Source: an uncultured Oscillibacter sp.
GTDB lineage: Bacteria > Bacillota > Clostridia > Oscillospirales > Oscillospiraceae
Direction of reading: 5' to 3'
Length of the DNA: 5,903 nt
Assembly (NCBI GenBank): GCA_902490355.1
Contig: CABUDN010000147.1
Location: 1 to 5,903, forward strand
Shown: piece after piece, positions 5,883-5,903 of the stretch
Position numbering within the stretch: the stretch's first letter is position 1
Layout of the letters: each line of letters begins with the position of its first letter
Translations under genes and position numbers: made by a program
The notes under the pieces: model-generated
The model's database searches: none
What the model saw: only the letters and a program-made list of their open reading frames with translations
What the model was told of the DNA's origin: nothing

Positions 5883-5903
5883 CTTATCTGTGAAAGCGTC
5901 CAA
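5853..5903 (-). CDS. Possible partial ABC-exporter ATP-binding domain, entering from the right edge
   Basis: Read on the minus strand from the window edge, these 17 codons give LDAFTDKLEFKNVSFSY. The part LEFKNVSFSY is the typical first strand of ABC-exporter nucleotide-binding domains, where the closing Tyr is the A-loop residue that stacks on the adenine of ATP. The resemblance stops at 5853, exactly where the plus-strand SEDS-like sequence ends; beyond it the frame stays open to 5667 but only as the antisense of that gene and its promoter. The stretch is much more AT-rich than the genes to its left. Seventeen residues could match by chance, so this is a low-confidence call. Confidence 0.3.

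Overview
The window looks like chromosomal DNA from a fairly GC-rich, low-redundancy clostridial genome, probably an Oscillospiraceae-type gut Firmicute. This is inferred from strong AGGAGG-type ribosome binding sites before almost every gene, GC-rich coding with AT-rich promoters, sigma-A-like promoters, and the protein families present. No phage, transposase, CRISPR array, tRNA or rRNA was seen.

Layout, left to right. (1) 118-1371, plus: a lipoprotein with a lipobox and an Ig-like N-terminal half; function unknown. (2) 1427-2836, plus: a sodium:alanine/glycine-type amino acid symporter (AGCS family). It has its own promoter overlapping the lipoprotein stop codon and ends at a perfect palindromic terminator. 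(3) 3018-3677, plus: a hemolysin III/TrhA-type seven-helix membrane protein behind its own promoter. (4) A shared hairpin terminator at about 3694-3729 separates it from a convergent minus-strand operon. (5) That operon reads tsaE (5577-5146), tsaB (5149-4463, 4-base overlap), upp (4418-3786). It combines two subunits of the tRNA t6A modification machinery with uracil salvage. (6) The operon starts at a promoter that is a near mirror image of a divergent plus-strand promoter at 5666-5694. (7) The divergent promoter drives a short reading frame (5736-5882) that starts like an FtsW/RodA/SpoVE (SEDS) protein but loses that resemblance after about 38 residues.

The two observations most worth following are at the right end. 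First, two back-to-back promoters have identical core hexamers, both with 17-base spacers and TG-extended -10 boxes, and they share an inverted repeat holding both -35 boxes. This could co-regulate t6A synthesis/uracil salvage with a cell-wall (SEDS) gene. Second, at about base 5850 the SEDS-like sequence stops, and the opposite strand from 5903 to 5853 reads like the start of an ABC-exporter ATP-binding domain, with a drop in GC content. This suggests a recombination or insertion junction, or an assembly chimera. The rest of the window holds recognisable housekeeping and transport genes; no undescribed multi-gene system is evident.
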